A stretch of 64,000 bases of DNA from positions 868,001-932,000 of the forward strand of contig JASJZC010000004.1 in NCBI GenBank assembly GCA_037178855.1, written 5' to 3'. The notes beneath the pieces are model-generated. The model saw only the letters and a list, made by a program, of their open reading frames with translations, did no database searches and was not told where the DNA came from. Below, piece by piece: positions 55,363-64,000 of this stretch. The DNA is from Oscheius sp. JU75 (taxonomy: Eukaryota; Nematoda; Chromadorea; Rhabditida; Rhabditidae). Each line of letters opens with the position of its first letter. Position 1 is the stretch's first letter. The position numbers and the translations under genes were made by a program.

Positions 55363-58300
55363 CGCGCACTGCTTGCCACCTCACGATCTGATCCTTTTCA
55401 CCGGTGTTTTGCTCCTGCTTTGGGGATCCGGATGTTTCCTACTAAAAAGCTCTATCCGTTCCATACCGGCTATAGCTTTCTTGCAAAAAGTAGCTGAAGA
55501 GCATTGTTGTGCTATGCAAGAGATTGCCGCGAGTGTTCGCAATGTAATTTCGACGAATCCTATCAGTTTCTGTTTGTTATGCCTTATCTCGGGATTCATG
55601 CTAGTTTTACGTCAGAAAGAATTTATTTACATGATGGCTTTTAACACGCTGAAGGGCCTTTCGAAGCCCGGCGACAAGATGGACGTCGGACTTACAAACG
55701 TTATTCAGAGCATGACGGCCTTCCTTAATTCTCCGTTAGTTGCCCCTTTTTCCTGACTAAATCCAGAGCTTAGAGACGAGAAGCCTTACAAGGTGGAGCG
55801 CGGCAAATTTATCGAGAACCCGGCCGATGACGAATTGAAGAAACAGGTCAAGGTATGTATCTTCCCAAACCCTTCGAAACGGGAATATTAGAGCATAAAG
55901 ACAGATATGAAGAAACTGATGAAAGCGATGATGAACCGCTGCGACGTGATGTCTTTCCGCGATCAGAGGGAGAAGATTCATCACAGTAAGCTCTGTCTTA
56001 TCAGAAAGTTCAAACCCTGCTCAGAAGTCGTTAAGATCATGCCAAAGGTCGACTCAAGAAATGAGGAAACGTTCCGAGTGGCCAAGAAGAGGTATCGTCG
56101 GAACGACAAGCATCTTCATATGGCCTGCCAGGACAATTTGGAACGGGAAATCGAGCATGGCTCGGTAAAATGAGTTTGTTTCCGAAAACGATGAAAGTTC
56201 CAGAATGTTGGACTGAGAAATATGCCATTTGACGTGACTGAAGCCTCCTATGAGCAGCTGGATCAACTCTTCTCCCTCTTCCCCTCCTTCAAATACGTGC
56301 ATGATCGCGACGCATCCGGATTCTGCAAATATCTCGCGAGAAACTGTCCTCTTTTTGGCGAGAAGACCGCCTTGCCGGATAATAAGGTTCGTTCAAAGAA
56401 CTATCGTAACTTAAACACTTCGTGACGGGACCCAGGTGCTACATACTAGCCTACAGTACCGAATTCTCAGTCAGTCAAGGAATAGCTAAAGGACTGTCTA
56501 ATTTTGACATCAACGTGCATTCTGACTTGAATACAATGGCGTATAAGAGTGAAGTACTGGACAATTTGTCCCATGCTAGACGGCGCAAAGAGATCCCTCG
56601 CCGGCCATTGGTAAAAAATGTTGCAAACATAAAGCTCTCCGCCAAAACAACGCCTATATATCTTTCGGCCAAGCTAAAGAAATATTTGGCGGTAGTCCGC
56701 CAAGCGGACATAAACCCAGATTAATTAGGCCGTAATGACGCGCCTTATCGTACTACACCAACATTTTCACTAAAACTTTGAAGAGCCGTAACATTGTAAA
56801 CCCTTAAATACGATATGTTTTACTCTTAAGATGGAACTTATGGTCCCTCGCTCCATAGTCCTTTTATGTTTTCTCGACAATCGGTCAGACAGCTTCAGAC
56901 AGACAGTCAAACATATTAACCTAGCATAATGAACATATTTCAGATGTGCGACTGCCTCAAGTTGACGCTCATCAACAAAATTCACGATAAGCCACGTTCT
57001 CCTTTGCACTTCGCAGTTGCCAACAATAATTACAAGATGAGCTGTTCTCTTACATCCTTCTACAGTCCAGCTTCAGTTCCTTCTCGACTTGAACGATCAC
57101 ATAAAGGGCAACGCGCATCTATCCTCCATCATTTACTCCTGGGTCGGCCACGAATACGATAGACTGATCGAGACGGCCATCTTCAACGGTGAAACTTTCA
57201 TATATGGCTCATTTTTCCTGTAGAGATCGACAAACACCACCTTCATGGCTAATGATCTTAAAAACCTGTCAATTTCTCACCTTGGATCATCACGTATAGC
57301 CGGCTCTGAAGCCATAAACGCTATAATTTAAACTACTTGAACACCGGTAGCCCCTACATATCGTTGCATATTAATGCTCATCACAAAAAAACTCTGCCAG
57401 CTGGTAGTTTACAAAAAGTTTGACCTCGGGCGGGATCGAACTGCCGGCATCTCGCGTCAAAAACTCTCGACAATCCGTCGGATAGCTACAGACAGACAGA
57501 CTCACGGACTGTTCTATCAGATTCTTGCAGATAGTCCAGTCAAGCTGGAAGAGGAAAGAAGTAAGCTCATCACACTCCTCAGCGACTCCAAATTCTGCTA
57601 CAACAAGTATTCTGGTGAGAAGAACATAGGCCCATGGTATCTTCCTCGCGACTTTACTGTCAAGACAGATTATCTCAAGAATGTGTATCAGGTATGTCCA
57701 GTTTTTTTTTTGCCTGAAAATAGCTAAAAATTTAGGAAAACTTTTTCTCTCTGTGCCTGACCAATAATCATTGGGAAGTGTGCAAGCAAGCCTTCAAGTT
57801 GTGCCAAAACCTCAATGTCAAGCAGGTCGCTCAAATTCTGAACGATCTAGTGAGAACAGGTGAAATACCTCTTTTCTGGTAGCAACACTTCATTTAGGAC
57901 AGGTCAGAAACGGGGAGGAGTTCATGAGAGAGCTAGCAGTATGGCTAGTGATCTTCAGCAAGTTTTTTGACATCAATGACCCGCATAACGTTCTCTTTCC
58001 GCATCATTTTGACCGAAGCAAGCCACTTTCGACGGAAACCTTTCTTCATGCGGCTTTCAAGACGAATAATCCGGACATGGTCAGTTAGTTGCAGTTCCCT
58101 AGTTCAATCCAAAGTGAGGTAGTCGATTAACCACTACTTGGCTGAGTGTTCCATGCTTCTGAGCTAAACGGGTCCTACCATGAAAACAAATAAATGATTG
58201 AAAAAAAAACTCTAATTCTGTTATATTCCAGGTGAATCTGACTTTCCAGTTCGTGAAGGCATTCCTGGATGAGAGACAGCTAAATTACAAGCATATTCGA

Positions 58301-59119
58301 GACCACGACAGCCTCACCATTCCGGAGATGGCATCTTACCATGGACATCGTGAAATGACCGTCTTCTTCGAGCATCTCAATATAGGATATGAGCCCCTAA
58401 TTGAAGAGTACTACGGCCTAATGGAGGGATCTGAGTAAGGGCTCTTTTCATCTTTTTTTCATTAAAAAGTCTAGAAAATGCGAGGAACTAGTGAATGCCA
58501 TCATCAGCGGCCAATGCAGAACCTACGACAATCTTCCACTTGTCTCGACTCTGGTCGCATTGGATAAGGACGAGCTCGCCTACAAGATTCTCCGATACTA
58601 CTTTACTCAACCGGTCAGTTCGTCTCTGAAAGAATTTTCTTCAATGGATATCCCCAAGCAGCGTTTTTTTTAAAAGAAAGAATTTTCAGACAGCCGAGAC
58701 GGCAGTGATTGCCGATATCAACGACGCCCTGATCTGTGCCCTTTATCCCGGATTCAACAGACTCTACTCTCGATCCCCAGATGGCTCCATCGTCTACGAT
58801 TACACGCGAATGATCAACATAGTCGCAATGCTGCTGGCAGCAGGAGCTGAACTACCAGTAAACTCATCTCTTTTTGCCATAATATTTTAAATGTTACAGT
58901 ATCAGAACAGCAAAAAGTACAGCTACATCGGACGCCGCGTCCCAGCCAAGGTCAAGCAACTCGTTCAGGATGTACAAAAGGCATGCTTTTGTCCATTTTA
59001 TGAGTAAAACTGACAATTTTCAGCTCAATGAGAAGGGAATCCATCTGCAGAAAGTCTTCCCACTGGAGACGGCTCTGAGACAGCTCACCGACATAGTCGA
59101 TCACTATTTGAACAAGTAA
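55363..59119 (+). CDS. Ankyrin-repeat-type protein with N-terminal hydrophobic segments
   Basis: Many exons link in frame. The visible N-terminal part has two hydrophobic spans (LILFTGVLLLLWGSGCFLL and ISFCLLCLISGFMLVL). A basic linker follows (TDMKKLMKAMMNRCDVMSF), then diverged ankyrin motifs: DKHLHMACQDNLEREIEHG; RSPLHFAVANNNYKM..FQ; ETFLHAAFKTNNPDMVN; HDSLTIPEMASYHGHREMTV. The last exons (MINIVAMLLAAGAELPYQN, VKQLVQDVQKLNEKGIHLQK) end DHYLNK. Ankyrin stacks bind proteins; with the TM pair this may be a membrane-tethered scaffold. No pore or death domain was seen, so a TRP channel or kinase is not claimed. The true start exon is not identified. Two introns (about 56388-56942 and 57190-57529) hold tRNA-derived repeats. 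One apparent intron near 57042-57063 would be only 22 bases. Confidence 0.6.
56765..56925 (-). repeat. tRNA-derived SINE-like copy in an ankyrin-gene intron (partial)
   Basis: It shares TTGAAGAGCCGTAACATTGTAAAC and TCAGACAGCTTCAGACAGAC with the copy at 45655-45860. The B-box segment is missing or degraded. Confidence 0.5.
57250..57525 (-). repeat. tRNA-derived SINE-like copy in an ankyrin-gene intron
   Basis: It carries CGTTGCATATTAATGCTCAT, TTTGACCTCGGGCGGGATCG (antisense B box GGGATCGAAC) and a CAGACAGACAGAC tail. This is the most complete member of the shared family. Confidence 0.7.
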
Positions 59120-60049
59120 TTTTATGTTTTTTTGTTATGGATAGAATATAGTTTTCCCTTCTTTCAGCGTGTTCTAAGTAGTCAGGTTCCGTGACACTAA
59201 TGGTCCAGAGAAATGACTCGGTTCAATGATTTACATAGACTTTTAGGACAGCCAAAAAATGGGTCTTCTTCTCTACAAAGGATAGAAGACAGCAATTGCA
59301 ATCAGATCCGTCTTATGTTCTTCTCAAAACGAGGGGGTTCCGTAATTGGTTTCAGCTTCAATGTGACAAGCGATTTTGTTGTCTTATGGCCTTTTTTGTA
59401 GAAAAGTCAAGCAAAATGGCATTGGAATGAGCGTGGGAGTCAGCAAGAAAGAGCGAGTAAGTTCCGATCCGACTATCACTCCGACAGCACTATCTCCTTC
59501 TGGACAATTCTCTTCCTTCGCATTAAGAAGACCCTCCTTGTCGCCGGTATTCTTGGGGCATTCTAGTTTACCAGATTCTTAGATCTCAAATACCAGTCGC
59601 TTACGCTACTGGCGGAACGACTCAGTGTTCTTAGAAACTGTTTGGCTCTCTTCCAACTCGTTTTGTCAACTCTAATCTGGGATTATACTTGACAAAAAAG
59701 TCCACACGCATTATTCAAGTGTTATCCAAGATTAGAATTGATATATGTAACAGACATCAAATGCCGGTTGTAAAGATAGGATTGTTTTGCTTCGTCTCTA
59801 GTCTCTTTCCCACCAGTAGAGCTATTGCTACAGGAGCAATGTTTTTCCAAAGAAGCTACTCCCAGACTTGCCAACAGACAGACGCACACAGACTGAGGCA
59901 TGAGAGCAATTGTCTAACTGTAGTCGTTGTGGCCTAACAAAGCTACCGCCTTTCCTAAGAGGTGGCCCCCTTCAAAAGGTGCTATACGACGTGTCCTGGC
60001 CCCAAGCGACGTCTAGGACAGCTTGTAAAATAAGTTTGGAAAAGTAGTT

Positions 60050-60600
60050 AGTAAAACGTGAATGTCTCAGTCTCTCTTTCTGTCTCTCTCTACCTCTTTC
60101 CCTCTATCTCTCTGTCTATCTGTCTTCCTGTAGGTGCGTCTCTCTGTTTTTCAGTCTCTTTCATTGTCTGCCTTCCTCCCTCTGTCTCTCACTCACTTTC
60201 TTCCTGTGTCCCTGTCCGTTTCTGTTCCACTGTCTCTTTCTCCCTCCCTTTCTAATTCGTTCTCTATCTTTCCTTCTCTCTTCTCTCACTCTCTGCGTTT
60301 TACCGTCTCTCTGTTTCTCTCTTACTTTATCTCTGTCTCTCTGTCAGTCTCTTTGTGCGTCTCTGCTTCTCTGTCGGTCAGTTTGTACCTGTATCTCTGT
60401 CTGTCTTTCTGTTATCCTGCATCTGTGTCTCTGTTCCAGTTTTTCAGTCTTTCTCACTGTTTCTCTGCATGTCTCCCTCTGTTGCTCTATGGCTCTGTCG
60501 ATGCCTTTCTGTTTCTCAATCTCTATCACTGTTTGTCTCCCTACCGCTCTGTTTCTCAGTCTTTCTGTCTGCCTCGTACTCGTTCTACCTATGAGAAACA
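60050..60600 (+). repeat. Long TCTCTGTCTC pyrimidine microsatellite
   Basis: About 550 bases of irregular (TCTG/TCTC)n with a long open frame of Ser/Leu/Val/Cys that is an artefact of composition. Confidence 0.9.
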
Positions 60601-60834
60601 AAATTCGTTGTCCCAGTAGTCTACACAACCTAATTCTTTCTCACTAATTCACTTATCCCTATTCTGCCAGTATTTTCTACCCAAACCTTTCGCTCTGACT
60701 TTCTCATCCCTTTGGGACTAGGATCTTAGCGAGTAACGAGTAACCCAGGTTCGAGCACTCTCAGTCATCTAACCGAGTTTAAATAAACGGGGCCATCTAC
60801 CGAAGTATTACCGGAAAGGGTAGTTAACGAACAT

Positions 60835-61050
60835 TTCGCTGCTACCAGAAAGAGAGATAGGGCGACGACCAGAGACAAGAAGAAATTTCTGTCCTGTCCA
60901 GAGAGTCAAGAAAAAGGAGTTCCTCGATCCATCTTGAGACAAGGAGAAACTCCTTTTCAGACCTTTCCAGACCTTTCGAGACAAGAAACAACTGGAAGCA
61001 GATAGATCGAGAAGAAGTAGCGGCTACCAGAGACAAGAAAAAGGTTCATA
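60835..61050 (+). repeat. Purine-rich repeat block with hairpin
   Basis: GAGACAAG recurs at about 60872, 60934, 60979 and 61032, and GCTACCAGA at both ends. AAAAGGAGTT (60912-60921) and AACTCCTTTT (60948-60957) form a perfect 10-base inverted repeat. Confidence 0.7.
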
Positions 61051-61337
61051 AGGAGTAAGTTCTAGCAGAAAGAGCAAATCCCATCCCAGGTCCAAATGCT
61101 GTCTTCAGGTTTGTTTACATTGCTTAGACTGGGACTTTGTTCATGTTTTATCAACATCATAAGTCTCGTGTCCCGTTGGCTCTTGGTTTGGTGTATGTAT
61201 ACGGGTCTGGGAAGATCGAAAATGTTTGAAGGCCCAAGAAGATCGATTTAAAGTCCTTATTGACCCATCAAAAGATCTATGAAAAGTTTCTTCTAATCTC
61301 TCTAAAAGCACCTGTTTCTCCGCTCAACATTCGACAA

Positions 61338-61619
61338 ATGCACCGGTTCGAAGAAGACGACAACGAGGAATATCTCTGTCCTTCCACAAGGTACCTCGCT
61401 GTCCTCATCCTCATCCTCTGTTTCATCCCTTTCACTGCTGTCTTCATAGTATCCGCCGGCGAGACATTCAACTATCGAATAGTCGCCATCGCTCTGAGCG
61501 TGTATTCCCTCGTCGCTCGGGCTTTTTTTTGTCTGATCAACTCGTCCTGCTGTAGCAACTGCTGTCTGGATGAACTGGAAGAAGACGCTGAGCTTCTGGT
61601 TGAAGTGGTCATTGACTAG
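61338..61619 (+). CDS. 93-residue two-TM microprotein
   Basis: A single exon starts MHRFEEDDNEEYLCPSTR. Two hydrophobic helices follow (LAVLILILCFIPFTAVFIV and IVAIALSVYSLVARAFFCLI), separated by a short loop, then a Cys cluster (SSCCSNCCLDE) and an acidic end (ELEEDAELLVEVVID). It is a hairpin membrane protein with both acidic ends predicted on one side and possible palmitoylation at the CCSNCC cluster (inference). It is probably paired with the similar-sized gene 110 bases downstream. No family is recognised. Confidence 0.55.
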   Translation: MHRFEEDDNEEYLCPSTRYLAVLILILCFIPFTAVFIVSAGETFNYRIVAIALSVYSLVARAFFCLINSSCCSNCCLDELEEDAELLVEVVID

Positions 61620-61729
61620 ATTCCACGTTTTTTCAACTCTCAAAGAATTCTTGTTTCCCGCCAAAAGCACCTGCAAATTGTACATTGACAGCTGTCACCG
61701 AGACTCATAATCGCCGCCGCTTAGTTGCC

Positions 61730-62026
61730 ATGAGAGCCGGCCGCTTCATCAGCATGGACGTCCCTCTGACCGAGAGGGACAGACCCTTTAGGCGTAAGAC
61801 CTGACACAACCAATCATCAGTCGGTTTAGATGTCTCCTCAGCACTCTGCTGCTATCTCTGGATCATGCTCTTTGGCTACACGCTCTTCTCGATTCTTGTC
61901 TACGGCATAACGTATGAGACCGTCTCTCTGGCCAACCTGGGTCATTCCTTCTCAATCTACTGCTTTCCAGCCTTTCTCGTCAGTATCTTTCTCTATGTTG
62001 TCTATATCAAGTGGTTCAGTAGCTAA
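61730..62026 (+). CDS. 86-residue two-TM microprotein
   Basis: Two exons (61730-61793 and 61830-62026) start MRAGRFISMDVPLTERDRPF. A TM (ALCCYLWIMLFGYTLFSILV), a loop with YETVSLANLGHS and a second TM (IYCFPAFLVSIFLYVVYIKW) follow, ending FSS. The polyadenylation signal AATAAA overlaps the TAA stop. The gap of 110 bases from the preceding stop and the CCGCTTAG-TTGCC-ATG start suit a downstream operon gene with trans-splicing. The layout resembles its neighbour, suggesting an old tandem duplicate or a heteromeric pair, though sequence identity is not obvious. Confidence 0.6.
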
Positions 62027-62030
62027 TAAA
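62025..62030 (+). terminator. Polyadenylation signal overlapping the stop codon
   Basis: The sequence AGCTAATAAA puts AATAAA on the last two bases of the TAA stop, leaving a 3' UTR of roughly 15-20 bases. Confidence 0.7.
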
Positions 62031-62738
62031 TTTTTTGCGAGAGAGTGATCACTGATTGTTATTCAAAACAGATGGACAGAACGTTTTCTGTTCCTAAAAT
62101 GTTTCTTCCAATGATATCTATTATGAATACCAAAACTCTCCAAATTTTCTCACCACCGGAACCATTCAGCAGTTTCAGATAACCTAGACATTAATTGGTG
62201 GTCATACTCAGTGTTTCGAAGCACATAGTTGGCCCTCTTATCGCCGGAGAAGACATCATTCGAGGCGAGAGATTGAAAAACTTTGAGACTGACGCAAAAT
62301 ATTCAGGAAAAATAGTGAATACTACTTTAGAAAACTACCAAAGGAGAAATATTTATAAGGTCTTGGCTACGTGATCCTCTTAGGAGCCCGTCAAAACATT
62401 TTTTCAACCAAATGGGGCAAACCTGAAATCTTAGGCTAGCCAAGAGTAAGACAATCTGCGCGTTTGTTACAATTCTTGAGCAATCTTGGCCGAAATAGCT
62501 GTGGAGGGAATTTCTAGACACTAAGAGTCCTTTTGTATGACGATCAACTGATCTCTGAGACCTCATAGAATATCAGATACGACTGAGCTAAAAACTATGG
62601 ACAACCGGTATTACATTGTTCGAGATCAAACTCTTAGTTTTATTCTGCCCTCAAAAACCATCAAATCAGCCAGTTTTACCACTACTCTTATCGCTGTTCT
62701 TATAAAAGCTCTAGTGTCTTATCTCGCTCCAACCAGAA
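62027..62738. other. Intergenic region / lectin promoter
   Basis: No exon is supported. It ends in the TATA-containing promoter of the lectin gene. Confidence 0.5.
62701..62707 (+). promoter_or_regulatory. TATA box of the C-type lectin gene
   Basis: TATAAAA 32 bases before the ATG, placing initiation just ahead of the start codon. This suggests the mRNA is not trans-spliced. Confidence 0.6.
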
Positions 62739-63468
62739 ATGGCTGCTCTTCTTCTTCTGCTAACTATAGTTCAAGGTACTTGTCTCCCATTTTCCGAAAC
62801 TTCAATTTAGGTGCTCTCTCGTTCGCCTGTCCCCCGAACTATAGCGATGACGGGAATGGAAACTGTCAGTCAGTGCGACAGAACCCGGTCAACCAGTTCA
62901 CTGCCTACAGAACGTGTGGACAGAGAAATGCCTACATTTTCACGATCAGGAACGCTTTTGTAAGTGTGGGTCAGTCCTTTAAGCTGTCTCTAGGACAACA
63001 GTCGAGTAATCCACTTGGCCGGCGACTTTGACAACATCTGGATCGGATTGACCTGCCTGTCTAACTCGAAGAACTCCTGTCAATGGGACGATGGCACTCC
63101 GATTGGAGATACCTCTTACGCCAACTTTGCTTCCGGTCCATTTATCTTTTATCTCTTACAGTAATCTCCAGGCCATCCAAATCTGGACCTCGGAACCTGT
63201 GTCTACTTGAGCGCTGCCCAAGGCGGATTTTGGTACAGTGCCAGCTGCAACGACTTCAGTGCTCCCTTTGTTTGCAGAGCCACTCCCGGAGTCTTTGGTA
63301 AGGTTCTTGATTGATTGAATAGAAGGTATCCTAGTGCCGTTGTGCATCGGAGACGCCAACTACTTCCGCGGACATTGCTACTATCCTGTCAAGGGAGTCG
63401 GATATGCGGATGCTGTGACCAATTGCCAGCAGTACTATGGAGATTTGGCATCGGTTCATAACGTTGGG
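62739..63468 (+). CDS. clec: Secreted C-type lectin, second domain incomplete
   Basis: Five exons (62739-62775, 62811-62959, 62994-63135, 63172-63297, 63335-63468) encode 196 aa before a donor. A signal peptide (MAALLLLLTIVQG) precedes a full C-type lectin domain: FACPPNYSDDGNGNCQSV, AYRTCGQRNAYIFTIRNAFD, IWIGLTC, QWDDGTPIGDTSYANFASG, GTCVYLSAAQGGFWYSASCN and APFVCRATPG. A second domain then begins (CIGDANYFRGHCYYPVKGVG, QYYGDLASVHN). The canonical calcium/sugar EPN or QPD and WND motifs are not evident in domain one, so sugar binding is doubtful. The rest of domain two does not appear in the remaining 530 bases. It must lie beyond the window after a long intron, or the gene is truncated. Such proteins act in nematode immunity or cuticle and gut lumen. 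Confidence 0.85.
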
Positions 63469-64000
63469 GTAAGTAGGATCCCGCGACTTTTCTTGTTCTG
63501 AGAGTAGATCTTATTGAAAACGTTGAACGTGTTACAAAGTCCGTTCACACCAAGGTTTTCTAATCGAACATCTCTTTTTCCTGCTCAAGTGAGGTTTTCT
63601 TCGGAGATAAGGGTGCTGACTATGCGCTGTCGGAAACTGCCTATGTCTAGGTTATCTACACAGCACAGTTGCACAGGTTCCTGCGGTATATGTTTGTGCC
63701 ACTGAATCCCTAAATAGACTTCGCTATGATCACATAGAATACTTGGTGTATCAGCAGTCTGCCAAGAGGGTAGGAAAGGGTGTGCTTCAGACATTTGTCG
63801 ATCGATTGGGGTAGTTACCGAGGGCGAGTGGAGATCGACATGTCGTAGGTAATGTTCGTACCTTCTAAGGGGAACTGGCCACGGCGGATATGCCGGGTAG
63901 ACACGAAAATCCCAAGGTCTTTGTCGTTACCAAAGGGGCACTAAAGCAGCTAGAGAGGCAGTGAAATAATATTGAAGAAACCTTTGTTTCGTGTAACTGC
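63469..64000. other. Intron or post-gene sequence to window end
   Basis: It follows the donor of the last visible lectin exon. No WIG-type lectin core, acceptor-exon pair or other gene was seen. Confidence 0.45.

Larger units (their letters stand above)
59120..61337. other. Intergenic region with low-complexity tracts
   Basis: Possible leftover exons at 59403-59460 (KVKQNGIGMSVGVSKKER between TTTTTGTAG and GTAAGT) are unattached. Most of the region is the CT tract and the purine-rich block listed separately. Confidence 0.4.

Noticed and set aside
55363-59119. TRP channel or ankyrin kinase
   Set aside because: The hydrophobic segments are at the N-terminus, only two are seen, and no pore, kinase or death domain follows.
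60058-60619. Long open frames in the CT tract, 161 residues of Ser/Leu/Val/Cys
   Set aside because: An artefact of a stop-free microsatellite; no gene signals.

Overview
This is eukaryotic, almost certainly nematode, DNA. Genes are split by many short introns (about 40-60 bases) ending in TTTCAG. Several start codons sit 0-25 bases after an unpaired TTTCAG-type acceptor, the signature of spliced-leader trans-splicing. The recognisable families also fit a rhabditid-like nematode: transthyretin-like secreted protein, SCRVFF-type nuclear hormone receptor, C-type lectin, SEC14-GOLD protein and RTE retrotransposon pieces. Nothing bacterial, viral or CRISPR-like was seen. Exon models were spliced by eye; where frame and splice phase agree this is stated.

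Layout. 1-4.1 kb: no gene, two tRNA-like fossils. 4.1-12.6 kb, minus strand: CRAL-TRIO/GOLD lipid-transfer protein, transthyretin-like protein, and a gamma-tubulin complex component with a repeat-filled intron. 13.4-19.6 kb, plus strand: mRNA export receptor nxf-1 and TFIID/SAGA subunit taf-10. taf-10 converges tail-to-tail with a minus-strand nuclear-receptor-like gene (19.7-21.8 kb) that has a ligand-binding region but no visible DNA-binding domain. 23.5-26.1 kb: Ser-rich protein with a globular C-terminus. 26.8-27.4 kb, minus strand: small secreted coiled-coil protein. 27.4-39.4 kb: gene desert with repeats, an RTE 3' end and one well-formed 55-aa coiled-coil microgene at 37 kb.

39.4-41.4 kb: complete nuclear hormone receptor, followed by an RTE 3' remnant. 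42.4-46.7 kb: two unrecognised plus-strand genes, one with a 30-residue Arg/His/Gln repeat. 47.2-52 kb, minus strand: a tail-anchored protein resembling the C-terminus of ACBD4/5, a weak candidate gene, and a four-TM protein with a large acidic insert. 52.8-59.1 kb, plus strand: an unrecognised multi-exon gene and an ankyrin-type protein. 59.1-61.3 kb: a long CT tract and purine-rich repeats. 61.3-64 kb: two adjacent two-TM microproteins and a C-type lectin whose second domain is not completed in the window.

The genes do not form one pathway. nxf-1 and taf-10 both serve mRNA production but lie 1.9 kb apart. The most notable cross-cutting signal is a population of degenerate tRNA-derived (SINE-like) repeats, mostly inside introns and repeatedly antisense to the host gene.
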